This document shows, one piece after another, positions 6,333-6,518 of a DNA stretch of 6,518 bases. Source of the DNA: W0P28-013 sp963621145 (GTDB taxonomy: Bacteria > Bacteroidota > Bacteroidia > Bacteroidales > Paludibacteraceae); contig CAVFDI010000081.1 in NCBI GenBank assembly GCA_963621145.1, positions 1-6,518 of the forward strand, read 5' to 3'. The first letter of the stretch is position 1. Each line of letters begins with the position of its first letter. The translations under genes were made by a program, and so were the position numbers. The notes under the pieces are model-generated. The model did no database searches and was not told the origin of the DNA. It worked only from the letters and a program-made list of their open reading frames with translations.

Positions 6333-6518
6333 GGTATTTTTAATTTAAGTTGATTAGTTTTTCGGTTTAGTCAGGGACGATATTTTCTAATTTCTAAATT
6401 TCTAATTTCTGGTTCTAGGCGGTGCGTCAACAATTCGCAGTTAGCTTTGTTTCCCGAAAGTCATAGTCATTGTCAATGGCCATCGTCTAATTAAGTAATT
6501 GAAAATTAAATAATTAAA
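6333..6518. other. AT-rich intergenic region upstream of the nucleoside transporter gene
   Basis: No gene is visible in these 186 bases. They hold the TTTCTAA heptamer array and, at 6488-6518, an AT-only tail of TAATT-like words recurring every seven to eight bases up to the window edge. The promoter for the leftward nupG-type/lptB pair should lie here, but no TAnnTTTG box was found on the minus strand. Confidence 0.6.
6384..6419. repeat. Degenerate heptamer array, consensus TTTCTAA
   Basis: Units are TTTCTAA (6384-6390), TTTCTAA (6391-6397), one extra A, TTTCTAA (6399-6405), TTTCTGG (6406-6412) and TTCTAGG (6413-6419). It lies 51 bases upstream of the nucleoside transporter start codon, in the last spacer of the window. 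Confidence 0.7.

Noticed and set aside
6442..6449. TAGCTTTG on the plus strand as a promoter for a gene beyond the window
   Set aside because: It fits the -7 consensus, but no TTTG-like -33 box lies 19-21 bases upstream and no downstream gene is visible.
1..6518. CRISPR array, phage, defence or toxin-antitoxin genes
   Set aside because: No regular long repeats with spacers and no such protein motifs were seen; all long frames are explained by six housekeeping genes.

Overview
The window reads as a stretch of a Bacteroidetes chromosome, most likely order Bacteroidales. The proteins resemble Bacteroides-type homologues. Translation starts have A-rich leaders or none rather than strong Shine-Dalgarno sites. 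One gap carries a TAnnTTTG-type -7 box, and coding DNA of balanced composition is separated by AT-rich spacers. This is inferred from recognised sequence patterns; no database search was run.

Layout: four genes run rightward and two run leftward, meeting tail to tail near 4100-4170. Rightward are a deoxycytidylate deaminase (77-502), a membrane-anchored S41 C-terminal processing protease (736-2331), a sodium/calcium antiporter of the YrbG type (2440-3399) and a small HD-domain phosphohydrolase of unknown substrate (3480-4103). Leftward are a NupG-type nucleoside:H+ symporter (6332-4986) followed 59 bases later by lptB, the ATPase of the lipopolysaccharide export machine (4926-4168). A hairpin between the two gene sets looks like a terminator, best placed for the leftward transcript. 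No gap exceeds 300 bases; the longest is 233 bases before the protease.

The genes are housekeeping: pyrimidine nucleotide metabolism and nucleoside uptake, envelope proteolysis, ion exchange and LPS transport. They do not form one pathway. No phage genes, transposase, CRISPR array, RNA gene or defence system is visible, and no clearly new multi-gene system was found.

The unusual content lies in the spacers. A 176-base segment (517-692) has perfect 17-base inverted ends and no coding capacity, so it resembles a small non-autonomous mobile or palindromic element. A 29-base exact copy of its right end lies at 41-69, directly before the deaminase gene. Several other spacers hold degenerate direct repeats with a period of seven bases. 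Each spacer has its own consensus word, and some arrays run into stop or start codons of flanking genes.
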